A stretch of 64,000 bases of DNA from Cytophaga aurantiaca DSM 3654 (GCF_000379725.1 NZ_KB903621.1:124001-188000); one strand, 5' to 3'; positions 23,188 through 32,753 are shown, counted from the first letter of the stretch. Numbers and translations are program-made. The notes: a model not told the origin generated them from the sequence alone.

Positions 23188-24978
23188 TTATTTTATAGGT
23201 AAAAAAATGTCGAAGCTTGCTCCTACTCCAAGAATGCCGTTAGCAAAAATTTTTCCTTTGTGGTTTTCAACAATTTTTTTACAGATCGCTAATCCAATAC
23301 CTGTTCCTGGATAGTCAGAATTATTATGCAAGCGATAGAATAAAGTAAAAATAGCTTCCGCATATTCTGCTTCAAAACCTAATCCATTATCTGATATGGT
23401 TATTTTGTAATATTCTGTATTTGTATTTTGATTTAAGAACGTAAACTCTTTTGCTTTAACAATTTTACATCCAATAGTAATAATCGGGTCAACATCCGGT
23501 TTGCAATATTTTAAAGAATTTGCAATCAGGTTTATAAATAATTGTTGAATCTGAAATGGAATAACACTCAGCGTTGGAAGTGATGTGGAATTGATTTTAG
23601 CATTTTTTTCTTCAATCGTCTGAACTAGCTCCAGTTCAGCGGACGTGAGCAATTCATTCAAATCGGCCTCTTCAAATACTTTTTCGATTTTATTTGTTCT
23701 TGAAAAAAGCAACAGATCATCTATCAATATCCGCATGCGATTTGCCGCCGCTTGAATACGCTGAAAATACTCTCTTCCGGTTTCGGATAAATTATAGGAT
23801 TCTTTTTCATAGATGCGGGATATGAACGTTTGTATCTTTCGAAGCGGCTCCTGCAAATCATGGCTGGCAACGTGGTTAAAAGATGCAAGTTCCTTGTTAC
23901 TTTTTTCCAATTCCTGATTTCGATCTTCCAGCGATTTACTTATTAAATATTGATCTGTAATATCATTGTTGATTCCAATAAGAATTTTATTTCCTTTATT
24001 ATTTGTTAAAAATCTTCCTATGGATCTGAAATACCGAATGCTTCCATCCTTACGAATGATCCTGTAAAACGCTACACTGGATTCTTTATCGTTTACGGCT
24101 TTGTTTTCACCATTCGCAATAATGTGCTTGTCCTCCGGATGAACAAACTCCAAGAAGGCTTCATTGCTTGGTACAAACGAGTTAGGTTCTGCTCCTAATA
24201 AACGGTATTGATTGTCTGAATAAATAAATGTATTTGATTGCACATTCCATTGCCAGCTACTGAAGCCACCAATTTCTTCCGCATGTTTCATACTCTCTGT
24301 TGCAATAATCAATTCATCATTTGCTTTCTTAAACGATTCAAGATCCTTGTTGATCTTAAAGTATGAAAAAACAAATACGATTAATGAAAACAATAAGAGC
24401 AGCATGGAATAGAAAGGTGTAAAAAAGCTTTCATTCTTATAACGTTCTTCACGCTCTACCATATACAACTGTTCTAAATCAGCCATTTTATTGATGTGCG
24501 TACGTATCGAAATCATCAACTTTTTACCTTCAACTAAGCTTTTATTAAACCGTTTTGCATTGAGTGGTATTGAATCTGTTAAGTTTATAGAATTTTCAAA
24601 AAGAATATTATACCTCTGTGTAATTAGTTGCTGCAGTATATCAAGATTATTTCTCTGCGTAAGATTATCCTCAACCAAATAATTTAAGGTCTTTAGAGAT
24701 TTTGCCACCTTATCACGGGAATCATTGAATGCTTTTATAAAAATAGTATCTCTTGAAATAAAATAACCTGTCTGGTTAATTTCAACATCTTTCAGTGTGG
24801 AGTTAAGCTGTTCTAATTCAAGATGCACTTTATGTGAGTGAACAAGCAGCTTAGAGGATTCATTTAAACCGACCGAGTGCTTATATAAAAATGTAGAAAT
24901 AAATATTAAAATAAATAATGAAGCAGCAAAAATGCTTTTTAAAAACAAAGAAGAATTAAAAACACTTTTTAAATTCAT
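23188..24978 (-). CDS. Sensor histidine kinase with CHASE3 and PAS domains
   Basis: The 596-residue kinase has a helix at 11-31, a CHASE3 sensor at about 38-180 (EINQTGYFISRDT, DNLTQRNNLDIL), and a second helix at about 188-208. A PAS/PAC domain at about 225-345 follows (GGFSSWQWNVQSNTFIYS, YRIIRKDGSIRYFRSIG). The HisKA domain carries His373 in ASHDLQEPLR, and the HATPase has Asn487 in LIANSLKY and G boxes such as SDNGLGF and GTGIGLAICKK. The phytochrome-like DLQEPLR H-box is often paired with small receivers. Such a receiver lies directly upstream at 24990. Confidence 0.94.
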   Translation of the reverse strand: MNLKSVFNSSLFLKSIFAASLFILIFISTFLYKHSVGLNESSKLLVHSHKVHLELEQLNSTLKDVEINQTGYFISRDTIFIKAFNDSRDKVAKSLKTLNYLVEDNLTQRNNLDILQQLITQRYNILFENSINLTDSIPLNAKRFNKSLVEGKKLMISIRTHINKMADLEQLYMVEREERYKNESFFTPFYSMLLLLFSLIVFVFSYFKINKDLESFKKANDELIIATESMKHAEEIGGFSSWQWNVQSNTFIYSDNQYRLLGAEPNSFVPSNEAFLEFVHPEDKHIIANGENKAVNDKESSVAFYRIIRKDGSIRYFRSIGRFLTNNKGNKILIGINNDITDQYLISKSLEDRNQELEKSNKELASFNHVASHDLQEPLRKIQTFISRIYEKESYNLSETGREYFQRIQAAANRMRILIDDLLLFSRTNKIEKVFEEADLNELLTSAELELVQTIEEKNAKINSTSLPTLSVIPFQIQQLFINLIANSLKYCKPDVDPIITIGCKIVKAKEFTFLNQNTNTEYYKITISDNGLGFEAEYAEAIFTLFYRLHNNSDYPGTGIGLAICKKIVENHKGKIFANGILGVGASFDIFLPIK

Positions 24979-24989
24979 GTGTAATCAGT

Positions 24990-25436
24990 CTAAAGACTAA
25001 GTAAAAAATTATCTCTATTTAATCCAGAGGTATGGTACTGCCAGTTTATTGTTATTACATCTTCAAGAATTTTTTTTAATGCAGAAAACTCATGTGGTTT
25101 CTTTATGTATACATTCGCACCCTGCACAAACGTTTCTTCAATATCTTCTTCGGATGCAGATGTTGAATAAATAGCTATTGCTATGTCTTTTAACCGGTCT
25201 ATTGATTTTATTTCTCGCAAGCAGTCCATACCTGTTTTGCCCGGCATATTTAAATCAAGAAAAAGTATATGCGGCAAAATAACTTTAGGTTGATTGAGAA
25301 AATTCATCAATTCGATGCCGTTTTTTAACGTACTGACTTCAGTTTTAATTTTTATTTCTTCAAATGCGTCCTTAAAAAAGAGTCTATCATCTTCATCATC
25401 ATCTGCAAGCATCACTCTGATTATCTCGTTTTGCAT
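24990..25436 (-). CDS. Single-domain response regulator
   Basis: The 148-residue protein is a lone receiver domain: acidic pocket ADDDEDD at 11-17, phospho-acceptor Asp61 in LFLDLNMPGKTG, and the conserved Lys113 in KKP. There is no output domain. It lies 11 bases upstream of the CHASE3-PAS kinase on the same strand, so the pair is likely a cognate module that signals by protein contact. Confidence 0.93.
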   Translation of the reverse strand: MQNEIIRVMLADDDEDDRLFFKDAFEEIKIKTEVSTLKNGIELMNFLNQPKVILPHILFLDLNMPGKTGMDCLREIKSIDRLKDIAIAIYSTSASEEDIEETFVQGANVYIKKPHEFSALKKILEDVITINWQYHTSGLNRDNFLLSL

Positions 25437-25477
25437 TTCTGTATTGTTTATTGATTAATATAATTTAAATGTATTTT

Positions 25478-26041
25478 TTAATTTTTCTTTTGTAATGCAC
25501 TCTTTCTTTTATCAATAATCCTTAAAAATGCACTTGGGGTAAGGCCTGTTGCATTCTTAAATTGATTACTAAAGTGTGCAACACTGCTATAATTCAACTT
25601 CCATGCTATTTCAGTAATTGTTAACTCATTGGTAAGAATCAACTGCTTAGCACGTTCAACTTTCTGTAAAATTATAAAATTGGCTATGGATGTGTAGGTA
25701 ACATCAGAAAACAGGTTTGAAATGTATCCATAGCTTTGTCCGATCTTGTCGGCCAGATAAACGGATGTTTTTTCATTCGATATTTTCTCATCGCTATAAA
25801 TCATTTCTATGATAGCATCTTTTATCTTTTGAACAAGAATGCTCTTATGGCTTTCAACAACCGAAATTCCATATTCACCTAAATTATCCTGCAATTTTTT
25901 AACTGTTTCGTTCGAAGCGGAATTTTGAATTTCTACTTCCCCAAAACCTAATATTGAATAATCTATATTCAATGCATCCAGTTGCTCTTGCAGCACCTTC
26001 TTACAAATTGCATTTATGTCAAATTTCAAATATAGTTTCAT
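25478..26041 (-). CDS. AraC-family regulator with small ACT-like N-terminal domain
   Basis: The 187-residue protein has an N-terminal alpha-beta domain of about 75 residues (MKLYLKFDINAICKKVLQEQ, LGFGEVEIQNS). The C-terminal AraC-type double helix-turn-helix spans about 95-180. Recognisable parts are LADKIGQSYGYISNLF and LTITEIAWKLNYSSVAHFSN, then TGLTPSAFL. An AAAAGGA site lies just before ATG 26041. The small regulator has no sugar-binding cupin domain. It sits upstream of the receiver gene in the stress block and may control it. Confidence 0.88.
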   Translation of the reverse strand: MKLYLKFDINAICKKVLQEQLDALNIDYSILGFGEVEIQNSASNETVKKLQDNLGEYGISVVESHKSILVQKIKDAIIEMIYSDEKISNEKTSVYLADKIGQSYGYISNLFSDVTYTSIANFIILQKVERAKQLILTNELTITEIAWKLNYSSVAHFSNQFKNATGLTPSAFLRIIDKRKSALQKKN

Positions 26042-26086
26042 TATCCTTTTTTACTAAATGTAATCCTTTTAAAGACAAAATAAAAT

Positions 26087-26117
26087 ATACCTTGCTCTTT
26101 ATATCAGAGCAAGGTAT
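26087..26117 (-). terminator. Terminator after the small membrane protein gene
   Basis: Arms ATACCTTGCTCT and AGAGCAAGGTAT pair perfectly over 12 bases around a 7-base loop. The minus-strand tail is U-rich. It lies 25 bases past the stop at 26143. Confidence 0.82.
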
Positions 26118-26142
26118 CTCAAGATTGCATATTTTATTACTT

Positions 26143-26352
26143 TTAATTCTTTTTATTAATCACCAGCATTGCTACACCACCTATTACCAGAATTACTCCA
26201 ACAATCGGCGACCATTGTACCGGATGGTTTTTTTCTTTGTTTATTTCTATCGGACCAACATCTACTACTTTTTCTTTTGTAATAATATTAAATCCTGTAT
26301 ACGCGATCATAAGTGCCCCAATTATGATAACTAAAATACCTGCATTCTTCAT
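26143..26352 (-). CDS. Small two-helix membrane protein (DUF3185-like)
   Basis: The 69-residue product has two hydrophobic helices, NAGILVIIIGALMIAYTGFN and PIVGVILVIGGVAMLVINK. They are separated by a charged loop containing VVDVGPIEINKEKNH. The arrangement resembles DUF3185-type proteins. It lies just downstream of the gene at 26379 (26 bases) and is followed by a strong terminator. Confidence 0.7.
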   Translation of the reverse strand: MKNAGILVIIIGALMIAYTGFNIITKEKVVDVGPIEINKEKNHPVQWSPIVGVILVIGGVAMLVINKKN

Positions 26353-26378
26353 AAGTTATACGTGTAAAAGTGTGATAA

Positions 26379-27458
26379 TTAAAATTGCATGAATCTATTC
26401 CATTGAAGCCATTCGGAAGAGCGTTTTATTTTTATTAAATAATCCTCTTCTTTGAAGACTTTGTGAAAGGTATTCAAAGCAAAAATCAATGTATTTATTT
26501 GGATAGATTTTTTCCCTTCAAACATTTTTTCTTCTTCTGAAAATGTTTTTTGATCATCGTTTTTAAAGATGTTCGATAATAGAAAATCAAAGGATGTTTT
26601 AGAAATTTGTCTGTAAGACGGCTCACCAGTTGCTAACCATGCACATAACAACGCTTCTGATATCAGACTACTTTCAACTGTAATGTTACTTTGAAACCAT
26701 TTCCAGTTGTTGTTCTCAACATCTTTATATAGATCAACTAAAATATTTGCACATTGTTTTATCAGCCACACACCTTCTATTGTTTCATTCTGTGTATGAT
26801 TATAATACAAGCCTTTAATAATATAGGAGATGGCATTCACAGAATGAATTTTTTTAATTCCTGCAAGTGCTTCCTGAAACATTGCTTCAGCCTTTGTAAC
26901 AATTGCTTCCGGCAACATTTTCTTTTTGGATATTAAATACCCTAATGCCCAAATGGCACAGCCTGTAGTATCAGCAAGATTTACATCGTTGTTATCGTCT
27001 GTGAATTTTTTTTCTACATTTACATATTTGAAAAAATAACCTGTAGGTTGAAGACAATATTGAATAAAATTCAAATAAATATCTATCAGTTCAAGATCTG
27101 TTTTGTCTCTTGTTAATGCATAATGTTCGCACATAATAACAAGAGCTGTTGCATTGTCATCTAAGGCATAAATACTCAGATCTTGTTTGTCACCAACGGT
27201 TTGCTTGATTCCAAAATCGGTTGTCAGGTTTTTTATTCTATTTAATGTATAATCAGCAAATGAATCTGAATTATGAGAAATTGCTGAGTAGTTAACAGAA
27301 TTCTTATTATCCGGTTGAATATCTGTTAAAATTGCATTGTTGGATGTTGACGTAACAGCATTAGATCGTGTAGATTTTATAGAACTTTTCTTTTTGAAAA
27401 GTGTCTTTACAACTGCTTGTCCTTCGTTAATGCTTTCCTTGTTTGTTGACTTTCTCAT
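26379..27458 (-). CDS. Alpha/alpha-toroid glycosidase-like protein
   Basis: The 359-residue protein begins with a low-complexity basic/Ser-Thr-rich region (1-65) with no signal peptide. From about 70 on it is nearly all helices with aromatic residues: SIYALDDNATALVIMCEHYA, GCAIWALGYLISKKKMLPEA and SSLISEALLCAWLATGEPSY. The DDNATAL motif (Asp100-Asp101-Asn102) resembles the helical barrel domain that accompanies glycosyltransferases in Bacteroidota. No such transferase is adjacent, so it may be an isolated or divergent copy. Enzyme activity is not established. Confidence 0.6.
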   Translation of the reverse strand: MRKSTNKESINEGQAVVKTLFKKKSSIKSTRSNAVTSTSNNAILTDIQPDNKNSVNYSAISHNSDSFADYTLNRIKNLTTDFGIKQTVGDKQDLSIYALDDNATALVIMCEHYALTRDKTDLELIDIYLNFIQYCLQPTGYFFKYVNVEKKFTDDNNDVNLADTTGCAIWALGYLISKKKMLPEAIVTKAEAMFQEALAGIKKIHSVNAISYIIKGLYYNHTQNETIEGVWLIKQCANILVDLYKDVENNNWKWFQSNITVESSLISEALLCAWLATGEPSYRQISKTSFDFLLSNIFKNDDQKTFSEEEKMFEGKKSIQINTLIFALNTFHKVFKEEDYLIKIKRSSEWLQWNRFMQF

Positions 27459-27679
27459 AACTCAAAGCTTTTAGTACTAATTATCTTTATCGAAACAGGT
27501 TCTGTAAAAGAGTACTGTAAAAGTGCGGAGTTTGAGAATTTAATACATTACAAGATTTTATTCTATTGTTACATAAATTACATGTGTAACCAATAAACTG
27601 GATTGAATGAAGCTATAATAATCTAAAAATCTATATGTTATGGCTTCACCCGTTTACTGTTTTGTCAGTATCAAAATGA

Positions 27680-28126
27680 TCAGCAATCCCATGAATAATA
27701 ATTATGATCGTTATCAAATTGAAAGCCCACAGATGGATATAATTGATTTCCAATAACATTTGATTTAGCAGTTTCCAGCATCATGCCACAACTGCCCGAC
27801 TCAATACATAATTGTTTTGCCTATTCAATTAACATTTTTGAAATTCCTTTGCCTCTTTCAGATGGTTTAACAAACAGGTCATTCAACAACCACAAACGCA
27901 GCATACGTGTGGATGAAAAAATTGGATACAATTGTATAAAACCTGTCAAATCTCCTACTTCATTTTCGGCAACATAAATCACTGAATCTTGATTTTTAAT
28001 TCGGCCTGCTAAAAATTTTTCGGCTGAAACCTTGTCTGTAGTCATTTTATAAAAAACACGATATGCATCAAATAAATCTATAAGTGGACGAATATCTTCG
28101 ATCACACATTTTCTAATTTGAATCAT
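27680..28126 (-). pseudogene. GNAT N-acetyltransferase interrupted by an in-frame stop
   Basis: Translation from ATG 28126 gives a GNAT domain (MIQIRKCVIEDIRPLIDLFD, LWLLNDLFVKPSERGKGISK). It stops at TAG in 27821-27823, right after MLIE. The same frame then continues with clear GNAT C-terminal sequence (AKQLCIESGSCGMMLETAKS, NVIGNQLYPSVGFQF, then YYSW) to TGA at 27680. Without that one stop the protein would be 148 residues, the family norm. The visible acetyl-CoA motif is SERGKGISKML. It is probably a recent pseudogene; suppression of the amber codon or a sequencing error are alternatives. Confidence 0.85.
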
Positions 28127-28171
28127 TTTGGATGTACAATAAATAAGTGTTCCTATAAAAATATAGATATA

Positions 28172-29508
28172 TTAATTCTGAAAGGTCAGCACAAATGTCG
28201 TTCCTATTTCCTGTTTATTCTGAACGTCAACCTGTGCGTTGTTCGCATCTATCAATTCTTTACAAAGTAATAAACCAATACCTGCTCCTTTTTCATTGGA
28301 TGTTCCATATCGGCTTTTTGAAAGGTCATTTAAAAACAATTTTTTCTTCAGCTCGTCTGAAATGCCAATACCCTCATCACAAATAAAAAGTTTTGTTTTC
28401 TTATCTTCTTTTATGCTATATATTTTTATTTTACTTCCTATGGGAGAAAATTTAATTGCATTATTAAAGATATTTCTGAACACAATTTCAAACATAACTC
28501 TATCAAATAATATCACATGTTCTTCTTGAATATCTAAATCTAATGTGAGTTTTTTATTTTCAATGCAATGATAAATTTTACTTATTTCTGAATCTACAGT
28601 CTTCTTTAATTTAATGCTCACCGGAACCGGATGTAAACCATTCATCTGTGAATACGACCATGTCAATAAATTATCAAGCATCTGGTATACATGCACCGAT
28701 GAATCTTTAAGTTTTAATCCCAGATCATGCATTTCAGCATCTGTCAATTGCGATTGGATCATTACTTCTGCAACACTGATTACATTGTTTATCGGCTGAC
28801 GTACATCATGAGAAATTATGGAGATCAATTTTGTTTTTAATTGATTCAAATCCAGCTGCTCTTTTGTTGTTTTATTTAACTGAACAGTAGATTCATATAA
28901 TTCATCACGTTCTATAAGTAAATTTTTATTTGTCAGAGATAGTTTTTTTAAAGCTACATCCGAAGAAATAACAAACACATACGTTAAAAAAACAGTACCA
29001 AAAAGCGAAATCACGTTGAATGCAGTATTAACAAAAACCAGGCCTTCAGGTTTTAAATGATAACCGAATCCAGATTATAACTGTTGGTAATAAACCCCGC
29101 AATGCTACAGATGGCAACTAAAATAATAGAAGTGAGTAAAGCGTTTTTTTGATCTTTATCGAACAATAAAAAAAGTATTACAACCAATGGCAAGTAAAAT
29201 GTAGCCATGTTTACTTTATTACCTAATACAATAGATAAACAGAATATGTTGATTGCAATGGTAGCAAAAATAAACATTTTTGCTTGATTGATTTTTCTTT
29301 TCGAATTGAAATGGAAACATAGCAAATATGCCGGTGAAAATACAATACAGATCAATGCCAACAAATGCAGGTCAAAAATGATGTATGGAACGATCATAAA
29401 AATGGATGTGCAAAAACACAATAGAGACAATACATTCACAAAGTAAATGCGTTTGGCTTCGATTGCCTTTAAGTTGTCCGATATTCCAATTTTTAACAGG
29501 TTGACCAA
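28172..29508 (-). pseudogene. Membrane sensor histidine kinase split by a frameshift
   Basis: Two minus-strand frames join into one kinase. The first (29508-29053, 151 codons) encodes four or five membrane helices and ends after NLDSVII. The second frame picks up upstream of its first usable start as GYHLKPEGLVFVNTAFNV and continues to the kinase: His69 (counted from GTG 29014) in IISHDVRQPINN, then an HATPase with ICDEGIGIS and GAGIGLLLCKEL. The change of frame must lie in the overlap at about 29052-29073. The intact paralogue just upstream (29510-30877) has exactly this layout without a break. Catalytic residues are still intact, so the damage looks recent. Confidence 0.82.
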
Positions 29509-29509
29509 A

Positions 29510-30877
29510 TTAGCTGTGGGTTAAATTTGTATCATTGATTTTTAAAGGTATTTGAACAATAAATATCGTTTGATATTTAGGTACACTTTCTACCTTAATT
29601 GTACCTCCTAAACTTTCAACTAAATTTTTACATAGAAGAAGTCCAATACCCGTTCCTTTTTCTTCATGAGTACCTTCCCTGCAAACGGATTTGTCATTTG
29701 TAAAAAGCTTGTCAAGGATTTCTTGCGAAATACCCATTCCGGAATCTTTAACCTGTATACTTAAATGTGTTTCGTTTTTTTCTGCAAGAATAAGTATAGC
29801 CTGACCAACGTAGCTAAATTTAATTGAATTCGAAATTAAATTTCGAAGTACAATTTCAAGCATATTAGCATCTGCATCAATTAACAAATTATTCGGGATT
29901 TTATCAATTAAAAGAATGCTCTTTTGATTTGCCTTTACTTCCAATTGATTAAATATGTCGTTTATTAATTCCTTCAGGTTCACCTTGTCGATAATAGGTT
30001 TGCTGGAATTGTTGATTTGGAAAACGGACCATTTAAGTAAATTATCTAATAAATGTGTTGTACTTTCTGCAGATCTCTTTAGCGTTTCTGAAATAAGTCT
30101 TTCTTCCTCTTTAGTTAAATTTCCTGAAACAAGCAGTTCCGTTAAGCCATGTATCGTATTAACAGGGCTTCTCAAGTCATGGGATATGATGCGGAATAAA
30201 TAATCCTTCATCAGATTTAATCGCTCCTGATCTTCCTTCGCGCGTTTTAAAATAAAATTTGTTTTCTGTTCGCGTTCTTTTTGAGTTGAAAGTTCTGTGT
30301 TCGCTTTTAGCAATTCGATTTCGCCAGCTTCGGTTAACTGTAAAAAAAGAAAGGCCAGAATTACCATACATAACATAGAGGTAATATCGAATGCATTATT
30401 AATAATGCGATACGTTTCTAAACTATATGTTTGTGGTATTTCAAATAAATGTATTGTGGTATTGATCAATACAATATTGAACGCAGTCAATACCAACATC
30501 GCATACATTGCATTTTTTTCTTCCTTTGAAAAAATCAATAAGGGTACTATAGAGATCGGAATGTAAAACAATTTTATTTGTACATACTGACCCAAACTAT
30601 ACGACAGAAAAAATGTATGCACCAGCATGGCCACATACAAAAGTATTTTACCTAAAAGAATATTTTTATTGCTGAAAACAAAATAGGCAATTGCATAAAT
30701 AACTGTAAAGCTTATGAATACAGCGTTTAGTGGATAGATGCTTTGATAAAGGAATGCAATAGAAAAGCCAACACTAATAAAGAAGCAAAGCGCAATAGTC
30801 ACCTTACCGATGCTATTGCGTTTTGTCTGAACATTATTACTGTTATCTGAAATTTTTGATGAAAAGAATCTATTCAT
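29510..30877 (-). CDS. Membrane sensor histidine kinase (intact paralogue)
   Basis: From ATG 30877 the product has 455 residues; a GTG at 30898 would add 7. Six hydrophobic helices fill about 25-185. A coiled coil follows (LLKANTELSTQKEREQKTNF). The HisKA domain is LFRIISHDLRSPVNTIHG (His233 by this start), and the HATPase has NLISNSIKF, VKDSGMGIS and GTGIGLLLCKNL. The stop is 1 base before the start of the broken sister kinase, so they form a tandem duplication. No response regulator is adjacent. The DUF4380 lipoprotein gene ends 26 bases upstream. Confidence 0.92.
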   Translation of the reverse strand: MNRFFSSKISDNSNNVQTKRNSIGKVTIALCFFISVGFSIAFLYQSIYPLNAVFISFTVIYAIAYFVFSNKNILLGKILLYVAMLVHTFFLSYSLGQYVQIKLFYIPISIVPLLIFSKEEKNAMYAMLVLTAFNIVLINTTIHLFEIPQTYSLETYRIINNAFDITSMLCMVILAFLFLQLTEAGEIELLKANTELSTQKEREQKTNFILKRAKEDQERLNLMKDYLFRIISHDLRSPVNTIHGLTELLVSGNLTKEEERLISETLKRSAESTTHLLDNLLKWSVFQINNSSKPIIDKVNLKELINDIFNQLEVKANQKSILLIDKIPNNLLIDADANMLEIVLRNLISNSIKFSYVGQAILILAEKNETHLSIQVKDSGMGISQEILDKLFTNDKSVCREGTHEEKGTGIGLLLCKNLVESLGGTIKVESVPKYQTIFIVQIPLKINDTNLTHS

Positions 30878-30903
30878 ATCCCCAAGCTGGCTGCACACAT
30901 TTC

Positions 30904-31854
30904 TTACCTCTTCATTGAGCGAGCTATTTTAAGCAAGTCAACATCTCCAATAGTTACGTGAACGGATGAAGGAAGTTTCGCTAATTTGTATCGAACTACA
31001 TAAACAATCTGTCCGCCAGGTTGCAATTCAACATAGGTTCCTTGTTGTTCAATTTCAATATAACTCTTATCAGGGTTCGTATAGAATTCAATTTCACCTT
31101 CCTTCGGTGCATATTTTCCCGTTACTACATCTTCAAAAGATTTCACTAACAATAAACCGTTATTAACCTGTGCCAACCATCCTTCTTTACCATCTGCCAA
31201 TAACTTTGGTACTCCGTTTTTAGGAACCGTTGTTGAATCGTATTGAAACCACGTTACACCACTGCTGTCTTTTGTTAATGATACCAAATCTCCTCGTTTC
31301 ACTTCATCTCCTGATGGATAGAATGTTAAACCGTTTGGTGCAACTCTTGAAATTTCCCAGGCTGCTACTTTTTGAGCTACCGTTGTATCATTCAAAATTG
31401 TATAGGTAACTACAAGCGAAGTATCCTTGGTATCTATCTTATATGATTTTGTAAATACGAATGCCTGCTTGATATCTTTCTGACTTTTTAAAACAACTTC
31501 TGAAGAATCTGATAAAACGGAATAAGCAAGATTATCCAACTGTTGCGAAGGCGGCCATCCCCATGCTTCCTGCGGACTAGGCCACAACGATGTTCCCCAG
31601 TTTCCGGCATTTACTTTTTTACCTGACAAACAATTTTCTCCATTTAAAGCAAGTGCTTCTAATCTACCACCATTTTTAACATCTACTATCGCCTGCAAAC
31701 CTGCGAAGCTTAAGGTATAAGCGCTGTCGCCGATTGCTTCAATTTTAGCAGTCTGTTCAACATGTTCTGCGGTCTCTGTCTTTTTTGAATCTGCACATGA
31801 ATACAACGCATTCACAGCAATAAGCAACGATGGCAAAAGATAATTCATTTTCAT
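30904..31854 (-). CDS. DUF4380-like lipoprotein
   Basis: ATG 31854 gives 316 residues (GTG 31860 would add two). The lipoprotein signal ends in ALYSC. The remainder is a beta-sandwich-like DUF4380 domain: LQAIVDVKNGGRLEALALNG, NWGTSLWPSPQEAWGWPPSQ and VAAWEISRVAPNGLTFYPSG. The fold is related to galactose-mutarotase-like proteins. It probably binds or processes a carbohydrate in the periplasm. Its end is 26 bases before the kinase gene start, a possible operon. Confidence 0.8.
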   Translation of the reverse strand: MKMNYLLPSLLIAVNALYSCADSKKTETAEHVEQTAKIEAIGDSAYTLSFAGLQAIVDVKNGGRLEALALNGENCLSGKKVNAGNWGTSLWPSPQEAWGWPPSQQLDNLAYSVLSDSSEVVLKSQKDIKQAFVFTKSYKIDTKDTSLVVTYTILNDTTVAQKVAAWEISRVAPNGLTFYPSGDEVKRGDLVSLTKDSSGVTWFQYDSTTVPKNGVPKLLADGKEGWLAQVNNGLLLVKSFEDVVTGKYAPKEGEIEFYTNPDKSYIEIEQQGTYVELQPGGQIVYVVRYKLAKLPSSVHVTIGDVDLLKIARSMKR

Positions 31855-31860
31855 AAGCAC

Positions 31861-32190
31861 TCGACTTAATTTATTGATTAATAAGTATTTTAGGTCGAAA
31901 TTACAGGATTTTTCAGAAACCCAAAACCTTACGCAAGACTATTTGCTGTAATCAAGAAAGTTGATTCAGAAATTTAAGTAGGCGTATACTTTTGAGCGTA
32001 TAAAGATATTTTATAAGTAAAGGGCTATGCTTTCAGTATTTTAAAAAAAATTAGAATATCTTAGAGATAAATTACAGCAATCAGCCAGCTACCAAGACTT
32101 CTTTATTAAACATTCTCAAGTCAATATTCATAGGGTTTACGCTGTATTAAAATAATTTTTAACGAGCAACATTCATTAAAACAACATATC
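31861..32190. other. Intergenic region between the divergent DUF4380 and tpx genes
   Basis: The 330-base interval must contain promoters for both divergent genes. It is AT-rich and shows A-runs near 32041-32050. I see no convincing ORF, repeat or structured RNA. Confidence 0.5.
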
Positions 32191-32700
32191 ATGACTAAAG
32201 TAACTTTAAAAGGAAACGCTGTTTCAATAAAAGGTGATTTGCCGGGCCTAGGCACAACTGCTTCTGACTTCACATTCGTAAAATCAGATTTATCTGAAGG
32301 TACGTTGTACGGACAAGGCGATGCAATAAAAGTGATCATTGCTGTTCCCAGCTTAGATACAAGCACCTGTGCATTAGAGACCAGACAATTCAATCAAAAA
32401 TTAGCAAACGAAACGGGTGTTAAAGCACTTGTTATTTCTAAAGATTTGCCTTTCGCTATGAAACGTTTCTGTGAAACAGAAGGTATTAAAAATGTAACAA
32501 GCGGTTCAGATTTCAGATCTTCTGAGTTCATTCAAAAATATAATACTGAAATTTTAGACGGACCATTAAAAGGACTTTCAGCGCGTGCAATCATTGTAGT
32601 TGATAAAAATAATGTTGTACGTTATACCGAACTTGTTCCGGAAATCTCTGCAGAACCTAATTATGATAACGTTTTGAAAGCGATTGCGGGTTTAAAATAA
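32191..32700 (+). CDS. tpx: Thiol peroxidase (Tpx family)
   Basis: The 169-residue protein matches Tpx over its whole length. The peroxidatic Cys60 lies in PSLDTSTCALETRQF and the resolving Cys94 in KRFCETEGIKNV. GSDFRSSEF and the C-terminal YDNVLKAI complete the pattern. It reduces H2O2 and alkyl hydroperoxides, using thioredoxin. It stands alone, with a terminator at 32725-32753. Confidence 0.96.
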   Translation: MTKVTLKGNAVSIKGDLPGLGTTASDFTFVKSDLSEGTLYGQGDAIKVIIAVPSLDTSTCALETRQFNQKLANETGVKALVISKDLPFAMKRFCETEGIKNVTSGSDFRSSEFIQKYNTEILDGPLKGLSARAIIVVDKNNVVRYTELVPEISAEPNYDNVLKAIAGLK

Positions 32701-32724
32701 TATTTTGCTCACTGAAAATATAGA

Positions 32725-32753
32725 AGAGTCGCAAATGCGACTCTTTTTTTTTA
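32725..32753 (+). terminator. Rho-independent terminator after tpx
   Basis: Arms AGAGTCGC and GCGACTCT pair perfectly around AAAT and are followed by nine T residues. It lies 24 bases past the tpx stop. Confidence 0.9.
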
